Assembly: GCA_900321525.1 (NCBI GenBank)
Contig: ONWL01000090.1
Coordinates: forward strand, 1-15,940
Length of the DNA stretch: 15,940 nt
DNA from: an uncultured Eubacteriales bacterium
Lineage (GTDB): Bacteria > Bacillota > Clostridia > Lachnospirales > Lachnospiraceae
Direction of reading: 5' to 3'
Shown: in pieces, positions 7,522 through 13,215 of the stretch
How the letters are laid out: each line of letters begins with the position of its first letter
How positions within the stretch are numbered: position 1 is the stretch's first letter
Made by a program: the position numbers and the translations under genes
Notes under the pieces: model-generated
The model's input: the letters and a program-made list of their open reading frames with translations, nothing else
What the model was told of the DNA's origin: nothing
The model's database searches: none

Positions 7522-7550
7522 GGGTAACAGGCTCCTTTCGGGAATGTGCA

Positions 7551-7604
7551 TAAATATTTATATATGTTAATGTCAGTAGTCGTAGTATTAGGGGGTGTGG
7601 ATAT
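7551..7604 (+). other. Putative DNA unwinding element with DnaA-trio (basal unwinding system)
   Basis: From right to left the order is a near-consensus DnaA box TGTGGATAT (7596-7604), GGGGG (7591-7595), a 3-nt-periodic stretch (7571-7590; TAGTCGTAGTATTA reads as GAT/GCT/GAT/GAC in the 3'-to-5' direction), then A/T only or nearly so (7551-7570). This is the order described for the B. subtilis basal origin unwinding system: box, GC-rich clamp, DnaA-trios, unwinding region, located between dnaA and dnaN. Pattern seen directly; role inferred from the model. Confidence 0.6.
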
Positions 7605-7631
7605 GTGTAAAAGCCTCAAACCCCTTGTCAA
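7604..7631 (-). promoter_or_regulatory. Possible dnaN promoter
   Basis: Minus-strand TTGACA (7626-7631) is followed after 16 bp by TACACA (7604-7609), a poor -10. It lies about 85 nt upstream of dnaN and overlaps the region proposed for unwinding. The -35 is consensus; the -10 is weak, so the call is tentative. Confidence 0.3.
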
Positions 7632-7657
7632 GTAAGGAAATGTGCATTTGAAAACCT

Positions 7658-7853
7658 TGTGAATAAGTCTGAAGGATCTCAGGGAAAACCAGAAGATTTT
7701 CCACAAGAAGGCAATCTGCTGATTTTCCCCCAAAAATGAACCATGCACAGGTTTTCAACGGTTCATACACAAATGATAAACCAGTTTTGCACGAAATGAA
7801 AACGAGTTATCCACAAAAAAGAGACAAAAACCCACAAAAACTGTGGATAACTC
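7658..7853. other. oriC downstream part: DnaA-box region between dnaN and dnaA
   Basis: Two perfect DnaA boxes are present: TTATCCACA at 7807-7815 and TGTGGATAA at 7842-7850. They face each other and extend into a 12-bp perfect inverted repeat (7804-7815 with 7842-7853) around 26 A-rich bases. Weaker boxes with one mismatch are TGTGAATAA (7658-7666) and TTTTCCACA (7697-7705). With the unwinding motif at 7551-7604 this matches the incC-type half of a bipartite Bacillota origin. On the minus strand the inverted repeat also follows the dnaA stop by about 25 nt, so it could act as an RNA hairpin there. Confidence 0.75.
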
Positions 7854-7878
7854 CTCGCATTTCCAATAAAAAAGTGGA

Positions 7879-9252
7879 TTAACTGGGCAACAGCTTCTTT
7901 TTCAAAGTCTCCACAGTATTGCGGAGAGACTCATTGGTATTGATTTCCATGTTAATCTTCTCAATGCCATGCAGGATCGTGGTGTGATCCCGGTTGCCAA
8001 GAGCCTTACCAATTGCCTGAAGGGATACATCGGTCATCTCCCGGCAGAGATACATGACAATCTGTCTGGGATAGACGATCTCTTTGTTTCGTCTTTGGGA
8101 AACAATGTCATTGCTTTTCAGCTGGAAGTGCTCGGTGACTGCATCAATGATGGCTTCTACCGTCACTTCTCGCTTTTCATCAGGAGAAATCAGGTCTTTT
8201 AATGCCTGCTCGGCAGTTTGCATGGTGATTTCTTCATTATATAATTTGGCATAGGCGCAAATTTTGGTCAATGCGCCTTCCAACTCACGGATATTGGATT
8301 TCACATTGTTGGCAATGTACTTGATGACCTCATTGTCAATCTGATAGCCTTCCATTTCTTCTTTCTTGCGCAAGATTGCCATACGGGTCTCATAATCCGG
8401 AGAAGAAATGTCAACGGTCAGCCCCATTTCAAAACGGGATCGAAGACGTTCTTCCAGTGTTTCAAATGCCTTAGGCGGTTTATCAGAGGAAATAACAATT
8501 TGTTTGTTGTTTCCATAAAGGAAGTTAAAGGTATGGAAAAATTCTTCCTGGGTACTTTCCTTACCGATGATAAACTGGATATCGTCAATGAGAAGCACAT
8601 CTACCTGACGATACTTTTCACGAAATTCAGATGGTGCACCGGTTTTTACATTGTTTTTCTTGATGGCTTCGATCAGCTCATTGGTAAATGTTTCGCTGGT
8701 AATATACAACACTTTGGTATCGGGTTTCTTCTTTAATATAAAATGTGCAATAGAATGCATCAGGTGGGTTTTGCCCAGTCCCACACCTCCGTAGATAAAC
8801 AGCGGATTGTACTGCTCTGCGGGAGACTCTGCCACTGCCAATGCTGCTGCATGGGCAAATTTGTTATTGGCGCCTACCACGAAAGTTTCAAATGTATAGG
8901 TGGAATTTAAATTGGCACGTCGGCTGGCGGCCTCATAAATGGCATCTGTTTCAGGAAATGCTGTTTCTAAAGATTCCACGTCACTTGGTAAAGCAAACTG
9001 TACCTTACACTGTATACCAGTTACCTCTTCGATCATGACTTCAAAGAAAGGCAGATATTTCTTTGTCAGATAGTCTGTTACAAAGCGCTCTGTATATGTA
9101 AGAACGACAATCGTCAGCAAGGAACCATCCAGTGAAAAAGGTTCTAGTGGTGTGATCCAGCTGTTATAAGATACCATACTGATTTCAAATTCATCACGTA
9201 CCTTTTCTTTTATTGTATCCCAATTTTCTTTAATCGTATCAAACTCCGACAT
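7879..9252 (-). CDS. dnaA: Chromosomal replication initiator protein DnaA
   Basis: AAA+ initiator that binds DnaA boxes, melts oriC and loads the helicase. The 457-residue protein has all four domains. Domain I is about residues 1-85 (KENWDTIKEKVRDEF onward), followed by a short linker to about 115. The AAA+ core has Walker A GGVGLGKT (155-162), Walker B VLLIDD (219-224) and arginine-finger region RLRSRF (269-274). The C-terminal helix-turn-helix carries the DnaA-box recognition signature GNRDHTTILHG (419-429). The start is the ATG at 9252 with GGAGG just upstream; a GTG at 9264 would overlap that site. The gene is flanked on both sides by DnaA boxes, so autoregulation is likely. Confidence 0.98.
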   Translation of the reverse strand: MSEFDTIKENWDTIKEKVRDEFEISMVSYNSWITPLEPFSLDGSLLTIVVLTYTERFVTDYLTKKYLPFFEVMIEEVTGIQCKVQFALPSDVESLETAFPETDAIYEAASRRANLNSTYTFETFVVGANNKFAHAAALAVAESPAEQYNPLFIYGGVGLGKTHLMHSIAHFILKKKPDTKVLYITSETFTNELIEAIKKNNVKTGAPSEFREKYRQVDVLLIDDIQFIIGKESTQEEFFHTFNFLYGNNKQIVISSDKPPKAFETLEERLRSRFEMGLTVDISSPDYETRMAILRKKEEMEGYQIDNEVIKYIANNVKSNIRELEGALTKICAYAKLYNEEITMQTAEQALKDLISPDEKREVTVEAIIDAVTEHFQLKSNDIVSQRRNKEIVYPRQIVMYLCREMTDVSLQAIGKALGNRDHTTILHGIEKINMEINTNESLRNTVETLKKKLLPS

Positions 9253-9307
9253 AATCGCCTCCACCTGTATTGCTTGCTATGCAGTAATGTTATGTACTCT
9301 ATGGCTG

Positions 9308-9332
9308 AAAAAATGCAGACTGCTGTCTGCAT
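9308..9332 (-). terminator. Terminator-like hairpin in the dnaA leader (possible attenuator)
   Basis: On the minus strand ATGCAGAC (9325-9332) pairs perfectly with GTCTGCAT (9313-9320) over a 4-nt loop, and the stem runs straight into a run of six T residues (9308-9313). This is the layout of an intrinsic terminator. It lies between the predicted dnaA promoter and the dnaA start codon, about 55 nt before the ATG. A downstream ACTGCAT segment (about 9284-9290) could compete for the 5' arm. Structure is seen; regulatory use is inference. Confidence 0.6.
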
Positions 9333-9396
9333 CATAAATCAATACATCACCATTCTGGAAATCTGGAAAGATTCGTATAGAAAAATTCCTTCTTAT

Positions 9397-9425
9397 ATCA
9401 TATACCAAAAAGAAGTTTTTCGCAA
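9397..9425 (-). promoter_or_regulatory. Predicted dnaA promoter
   Basis: Minus strand: -35 TTGCGA (9420-9425), 17-bp spacer, -10 TATGAT (9397-9402). The start of transcription would be near 9390, giving a leader of about 140 nt. DnaA-box-like sites lie close upstream (from 9465), consistent with autorepression by DnaA. Upstream of the -35, minus-strand T/A-rich sequence continues. Confidence 0.55.
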
Positions 9426-9464
9426 TGAAAAGTTGTGTAAAAAGAAGTTTTCCACGAAAAATCA

Positions 9465-9829
9465 TGTGGATGAGTATATAATAGAAAGAAACAGAATGCA
9501 AAAGTCGGACTTATCCACAAATATGTGTTTGAAATCAGTGGATATTGTGGAAGAATGAAGAAAAAGTGGAAATGTGTAAGAATCTGTTGTGGAAAAAGTG
9601 TAAAAAAGAGACGCCCACAGATTGTCCACCGTCAAAGAATGGAAAACGGTGGATGAATGAGGAAAAACTTGAACGGAGAAATCCGTTTATGCACAGAAAA
9701 AACACAAAGTTATCCACAAGTTATCCCCAAATTGTGGATAACTGCACTTTCCCCAAATGTGGAGAACATTTTGGGATAATACTGTGGATAAAACAGGGAA
9801 ACCGGGGAAAACAAATCTACTTTTCCACA
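9465..9829. other. oriC upstream part: DnaA-box cluster between dnaA and rpmH
   Basis: Four exact boxes: TTATCCACA at 9511-9519 and 9710-9718, and the reverse TGTGGATAA at 9733-9741 and 9783-9791. Near-matches with one mismatch include TGTGGATGA (9465-9473), TTATGCACA (9687-9695), TTATCCCCA (9721-9729), TGTGGAGAA (9758-9766) and TTTTCCACA (9821-9829). The boxes at 9710 and 9721 are direct repeats 11 bp apart, one helical turn. An extra inverted repeat, TCCACCGT (9625-9632) with ACGGTGGA (9646-9653), sits inside the cluster. The interval is A/T rich and holds no credible gene, although one plus-strand frame stays open. Confidence 0.88.
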
Positions 9830-9919
9830 AATACACAAATGTGGGAATCCACATCCGGAGAAAATTTGTTTGAAAAAGGTTCTCAACATATTTGTTTCCA
9901 CAAAATGAAAAAAAAATAC

Positions 9920-9948
9920 TTGACGAAGAAAAATCTTTTTTCTATAAT
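9920..9948 (+). promoter_or_regulatory. rpmH operon promoter
   Basis: -35 TTGACG (9920-9925), 17-bp spacer, consensus -10 TATAAT (9943-9948). Transcription would start near 9955. The -10 box is bracketed by a near-perfect inverted repeat, ATCTTTTTTC (9933-9942) and GAAAAAGAT (9949-9957). It directly abuts the DnaA-box cluster and probably drives rpmH and rnpA, perhaps further. Confidence 0.8.
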
Positions 9949-9974
9949 GAAAAAGATGTCTAATATTTAGGGTA

Positions 9975-9997
9975 GGGACAGAATTGTTCTGTCCTTT
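9975..9997 (+). promoter_or_regulatory. Hairpin in the rpmH leader
   Basis: GGACAGAA (9976-9983) and TTCTGTCC (9987-9994) form a perfect 8-bp stem with loop TTG, followed by TTTC. It starts about 20 nt into the predicted transcript and 70 nt ahead of the rpmH start. The U tract is short, so it may be a weak attenuator, a 5' stabiliser or a protein-binding site. Confidence 0.5.
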
Positions 9998-10065
9998 CAA
10001 AATTAAAATCTGTGGTAGCGCCAACAGAGAGTATGAGTTTTGTGTAAATAGGAGGTGTGTTGGAT

Positions 10066-10200
10066 ATGAAGATGACATTTCAGCCAAAGAAGAGACAGAG
10101 ATCTAAAGTTCATGGTTTCAGAGCCAGAATGAAGACTGCAGGCGGTAGAAAGGTAATTGCTGCCAGAAGAGCAAAAGGAAGAAAAGTATTATCTGCATAA
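10066..10200 (+). CDS. rpmH: 50S ribosomal protein L34
   Basis: Very basic 44-residue protein, MKMTFQPKKRQRSKVHGFRA at the N terminus and ending RRAKGRKVLSA, a textbook L34. It is a structural protein of the large ribosomal subunit. The start at 10066 has AGGAGG about 9 nt upstream (10050-10055). In most bacteria it lies next to rnpA at the origin, as here. A sigma-A promoter and leader hairpin precede it. Confidence 0.98.
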   Translation: MKMTFQPKKRQRSKVHGFRARMKTAGGRKVIAARRAKGRKVLSA

Positions 10201-10250
10201 TGATCTGCAGAAAGGCTGTTTCATCAAAGCAGACATTGGTTCTTTATGGA

Positions 10251-10290
10251 AAGGCCTGTTTGCCGTTATGAGGCGGCCTTGCATTTTTGT
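10251..10290 (+). terminator. Weak terminator-like hairpin between rpmH and rnpA
   Basis: AAGGCC (10251-10256) pairs with GGCCTT (10275-10280), with a smaller GCC/GGC pairing inside, and is followed by GCATTTTTG. It could cause partial termination, allowing much more rpmH than rnpA mRNA, which fits the different protein needs. No clear promoter is seen between it and rnpA, so read-through is expected. Confidence 0.4.
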
Positions 10291-10324
10291 ATTTGAGTTT
10301 TTTGAAATTTGGGAATAAGAAAGT

Positions 10325-10672
10325 ATGAGAAATATCAATTCTCTGAGAAAGAACAGGGAATTTCAGCGTGTGTATCAGCAGCACAGATCCATTGCCAATC
10401 AATACCTGATTTTGTATGTTGCGCCCAAAGAGGAACACACTGCCCCATCCCGAATCGGAATTTCAGTGAGTAAAAAAGTAGGAAACAGTGTGGTGCGCCA
10501 TCGGGTGACCCGGCTGATTCGTGAGAGTTATCGTTTGAACAAGGCGTTGCTAAAACCCGGATATGACATCATTGTAGTCGCCAGACCGTTGGCAAAAGAA
10601 CAGGGGTTTCTGGAAGTAGAGCGTGCGTATTTGCAATTATTGCAGATGCACCACATTTTATTAGAGAATTGA
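10325..10672 (+). CDS. rnpA: Ribonuclease P protein component
   Basis: Protein cofactor of RNase P, which removes 5' leaders from tRNA precursors. The 115-residue basic protein starts MRNINSLRKNREFQRVYQ, typical of the family. The conserved helix with the RNR motif appears as KKVGNSVVRHRVTRLIRESY (51-70), with His59 in place of the usual Asn; the flanking arginines are kept. The ribosome site ahead of the ATG is weak (AAGAAAG). It lies 124 nt after rpmH and 15 nt before yidD. Confidence 0.96.
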   Translation: MRNINSLRKNREFQRVYQQHRSIANQYLILYVAPKEEHTAPSRIGISVSKKVGNSVVRHRVTRLIRESYRLNKALLKPGYDIIVVARPLAKEQGFLEVERAYLQLLQMHHILLEN

Positions 10673-10687
10673 AGTGAATAGAAAAAT

Positions 10688-10924
10688 ATGAAACATACCC
10701 GTAAGATAGGAATCAAACAAATTTGTATTAGATTGATTCGTTTTTATCAGAGAACAATCTCTCCGTATTTAGTTCATATTCACTGTATTTATACGCCTAC
10801 CTGCTCTCAATATGGGATTGAGGCAATTGAAAAGTACGGAGTGTGGAAAGGTGGATGGCTTACTTGTAAGCGTATTCTTCGTTGCCATCCGTTTGCAAAA
10901 GGCGGTTATGACCCTGTTCCCTAA
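10688..10924 (+). CDS. yidD: Membrane protein insertion efficiency factor YidD
   Basis: Small 78-residue YidD family protein, found between rnpA and yidC in most bacteria and reported to aid insertion of inner-membrane proteins. The family core is clear: IRLIRFYQRTISPYL, then the cysteine motif YTPTCSQYGIEAIEKYG, WKGGWLTCKRILRCHPF and GGYDPVP at the very C terminus. An amphipathic N-terminal helix would associate it with the membrane. No strong ribosome site precedes the ATG at 10688; coupling to rnpA (15 nt upstream) is possible. It ends 18 nt before yidC. Confidence 0.95.
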   Translation: MKHTRKIGIKQICIRLIRFYQRTISPYLVHIHCIYTPTCSQYGIEAIEKYGVWKGGWLTCKRILRCHPFAKGGYDPVP

Positions 10925-10942
10925 TCACAAGGAGGTATCACT

Positions 10943-12235
10943 GTGGATTTCTTTTTTGTAGCATCCCAGTATGAAGGTGCGATCATCGGCCCGTTTGCCA
11001 AGATCATCGGTTTTATCATGAATGCAGTATTCAATGTCTGCAACAGCATTGGAATCGCAAACGTAGGTCTTTGTATCATCTTAATTACGATTATTATTAA
11101 GCTGCTGATGCTCCCTTTGACCATCAAGCAGCAGAAATCTGCAAAACTGAATGCTGTCATGCAGCCGGAAATTCAAGCCATTGCAGATAAGTATAAAGGA
11201 AAGACCGATCAGGCATCTATGATGAAACAGCGGGAAGAAACCCAGGCTGTTTATGATAAGTATGGTACCAGTATGATGGGTGGTTGTTTGCAGCTGCTCA
11301 TTCAGATGCCGATTTTGCTGGCATTGTATCGTGTGGTATATTGTGTACCCGGTTACATTTCTGCCATCAAGGAAGTGTACATGAATATTGTCACAGAGTT
11401 GATGCAGGTTACAGATTATGCCAGTGTATCCGGTTTTATGGATCTGCTGAAAAGTAATCTGACGTTGTCCCGCTATGTAGAAGGGGATGAATTGAACCCC
11501 AACAAACTGGTGGATATGATGTATGCATTTGATAAAAACGAGTGGGGGCAGTTTATTGATATGTTCCCTCAGTTGCAGAATGTATACGATGCAAATATTG
11601 ATAAAATCAATCATATGAATTTATTTCTGGGCATCAATCTGTCCGGTACCCCGATGTCACAACTGTGGCCGGCGATTTTTATTCCGATTCTGGCTGGTCT
11701 GACCCAGTGGATTTCCGGTAAGATGGCAGACACATCTACTAAGGAAGAAAAGGAACGCCGCAGAAAGTCTCAGGAGGATAACCCCATGGCAAGCACCATG
11801 AATTCCATGATGATTGTCATGCCGTTGATGTCCGTATTCTTCTGTTTTACATTTAACTGTAGTGTAGGTGTATACTGGATTGCATCCAGCGTATGCCAGA
11901 TTGTGGTACAGTTTTTTGTAAACCGTTACATGAGAACCGTGGATATCAATGACCTGATTGCAAAGAATCAGGAAAAGGTCAACCGCAAGAGAGCCCGCAA
12001 GGGCGAAAAGCCCATCCAGTTCTCTCAGAGTTCTGCCTCCAGTGTAGAAATGTATCAGGAACAGGTAAAAGAGGAAGAGCGTCTGCGTAAGCTGGCAGAT
12101 GAGGAACGTCTGGCAATCAGAGATGAGCAGATTCGTCAGGGCAATGAACGCTATGGAAGTGCTGCCAAGTCTGGCGGTACCATTGCAGAGCGTGCCCGTA
12201 TGGTACAAACTTACAACGAGACACATAAAAAATAA
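10943..12235 (+). CDS. yidC: Membrane protein insertase YidC/Oxa1 family
   Basis: Integral membrane insertase that works alone or with the Sec translocon. The 430-residue protein starts at a GTG (10943) with AAGGAGG 7 nt upstream. It has no lipoprotein signal cysteine at the N terminus, unlike SpoIIIJ. The first membrane helices are around residues 15-33 and 41-58, followed by LPLTIKQQKSAKLNAVMQPE, then GGCLQLLIQMPILLALYRVV, a long extracytoplasmic stretch, and three further helices to about residue 330. The positively charged groove residue (Arg in E. coli and B. subtilis) is Lys53 in TIIIKLLMLPLT. The C-terminal 100 residues are highly charged and probably bind ribosomes. Confidence 0.96.
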   Translation: MDFFFVASQYEGAIIGPFAKIIGFIMNAVFNVCNSIGIANVGLCIILITIIIKLLMLPLTIKQQKSAKLNAVMQPEIQAIADKYKGKTDQASMMKQREETQAVYDKYGTSMMGGCLQLLIQMPILLALYRVVYCVPGYISAIKEVYMNIVTELMQVTDYASVSGFMDLLKSNLTLSRYVEGDELNPNKLVDMMYAFDKNEWGQFIDMFPQLQNVYDANIDKINHMNLFLGINLSGTPMSQLWPAIFIPILAGLTQWISGKMADTSTKEEKERRRKSQEDNPMASTMNSMMIVMPLMSVFFCFTFNCSVGVYWIASSVCQIVVQFFVNRYMRTVDINDLIAKNQEKVNRKRARKGEKPIQFSQSSASSVEMYQEQVKEEERLRKLADEERLAIRDEQIRQGNERYGSAAKSGGTIAERARMVQTYNETHKK

Positions 12236-12264
12236 TGTAACTGTCCAGTAACTTCACAGTTACG
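12236..12264 (+). repeat. Palindromic element, copy 2 (yidC-jag spacer)
   Basis: GTAACTGT (12237-12244) and ACAGTTAC (12256-12263) are perfect 8-bp arms with an 11-nt loop CCAGTAACTTC, closed by a T-G pair. It begins directly after the yidC stop. Matches copy 1 at 6388-6416 in arm length, loop length and most bases. No T tract follows, so it is not an ordinary terminator. Confidence 0.6.
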
Positions 12265-12300
12265 AAATAATCGCAAGCCGTAAAACGGCGGGAGGAAAAG

Positions 12301-13074
12301 ATGTCGGATCGTATCAATGTTTCTGCGAAAACAGTGGAAGAAGCAGTTACCAAGGCAATGCTGGAGTTAGAAACAACAGCAGACAAATTAGAGTATGAAG
12401 TGGTGGAAAAAGGAAGTACCGGTATTTTGGGCGGACTGATCGGCAGCAAGCCGGCTGTGATTACGGCGTGGAAGAAAAAAACCGTCATTGAAGAGGGTAC
12501 TGAATTTTTAAAGAAGGTTTTTGCAACCATGGGCATGGAAGTAGAAATCAAAGTTTCCTATAACGAGGAAGAAAAAATTGTTTCCTATGATCTGGAAGGC
12601 ACAGAGATGGGCGTGCTGATTGGAAAGCGCGGACAGACCTTGGATTCTTTGCAGCATCTGGTGGGATTGGTTATCAACAAACACAGCGAAGAGTACATTC
12701 GGGTGAAGATGGATACCGAGAACTACAGGGAGCGGAGAAAGGAAACATTGGAAGGACTGGCAAAGAACATTGCATCTAAGGTAAAGAGAACGAAACATCC
12801 AGTGGCACTCGAACCTATGAATCCATATGAGAGAAGGATCATTCATTCTACATTGCAGAATGATAAGTATGTGTATACAAAGAGTGAAGGAGAAGATCCG
12901 TTCCGTCATGTGGTCATCATGTTAAAGAAGGAAGCATATCCCAAGACAGAGGGTAGAAAGCCTTATAACAAGAATTTCAATAAATATCGGAATAGCAATA
13001 GTTATAGCCGTTCCAATTCCAATAATCGTTATTATTATGAGAATAAAAATGAGGCAGAAACAGCAGAGGAATAG
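12301..13074 (+). CDS. jag: RNA-binding protein Jag/KhpB (SpoIIIJ-associated)
   Basis: RNA-binding protein encoded beside yidC in Gram-positives; in streptococci it pairs with KhpA and affects cell division and elongation. The 257 residues show three domains in order. An N-terminal Jag domain (1-60) has the KGSTGILGGLIGSKPAVI motif. A KH domain (about 75-145) has the GKRG loop at 108-111. An R3H domain (about 146-210) has the R-x3-H motif ERRIIH (177-182). A 40-residue low-complexity tail rich in Asn, Ser, Arg and Tyr follows and is probably disordered. The start at 12301 has GGGAGG upstream. Confidence 0.95.
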   Translation: MSDRINVSAKTVEEAVTKAMLELETTADKLEYEVVEKGSTGILGGLIGSKPAVITAWKKKTVIEEGTEFLKKVFATMGMEVEIKVSYNEEEKIVSYDLEGTEMGVLIGKRGQTLDSLQHLVGLVINKHSEEYIRVKMDTENYRERRKETLEGLAKNIASKVKRTKHPVALEPMNPYERRIIHSTLQNDKYVYTKSEGEDPFRHVVIMLKKEAYPKTEGRKPYNKNFNKYRNSNSYSRSNSNNRYYYENKNEAETAEE

Positions 13075-13126
13075 TCTGAAATGAGAGCGTTTCATTTGTT
13101 GGGAAACTGTTTCAAAAAGGCAGCAT

Positions 13127-13205
13127 AAGCCGGTGCGCTGGTGTAACCTGTATGGCAGCAGATGCTATACAGAATACACGAAGCGGCACCGGTTTTCTGT
13201 TTAGG
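13127..13205 (+). promoter_or_regulatory. Long structured element directly upstream of mnmE
   Basis: AAGCCGGTGC (13127-13136) pairs with GCACCGGTTT (13186-13195) over 10 bp with one G-U, and the 3' arm runs into TTTTCTGTTT. Between the arms lie nested pairs: GTGTA (13141-13145) with TACAC (13175-13179), CTGTAT (13148-13153) with ATACAG (13167-13172), and AGC/GCT around a tetraloop. The AGGAGG of mnmE begins only a few nt later. It could be a terminator of the jag transcript, an attenuator or a leader RNA for mnmE. No known riboswitch motif was recognised. Confidence 0.5.
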
Positions 13206-13215
13206 AGGAAAAGAC

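Noticed and set aside
7518..7770. Short minus-strand frames between dnaN and dnaA
   Set aside because: They cover the DnaA boxes and unwinding motif and start without ribosome sites; composition looks non-coding.
7801..7860. CRISPR or tandem repeat suggested by repeated CACAAAAA strings
   Set aside because: The units are short A-rich runs between two inverted DnaA boxes without regular spacers.
9545..9970. 141-codon plus-strand open frame in oriC
   Set aside because: It is made of DnaA boxes and A-rich sequence translated into Lys/Asn-rich protein, overlaps the rpmH promoter and has no family resemblance.
9710..10087. 125-codon minus-strand open frame over oriC and the start of rpmH
   Set aside because: It overlaps the rpmH promoter, leader and start codon on the other strand and has no domain or ribosome site.
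12236..12264. Intrinsic terminator after yidC
   Set aside because: The hairpin is good but no T tract follows, and the same motif occurs antisense at the dnaN 3' end, so a repeat is the better reading.
13162..13215. N-terminal extension of MnmE from an upstream in-frame ATG
   Set aside because: The extra 18 residues fall inside the structured element, have no ribosome site, and MnmE proteins begin at the MEHATIAAIAT segment, which has AGGAGG upstream.
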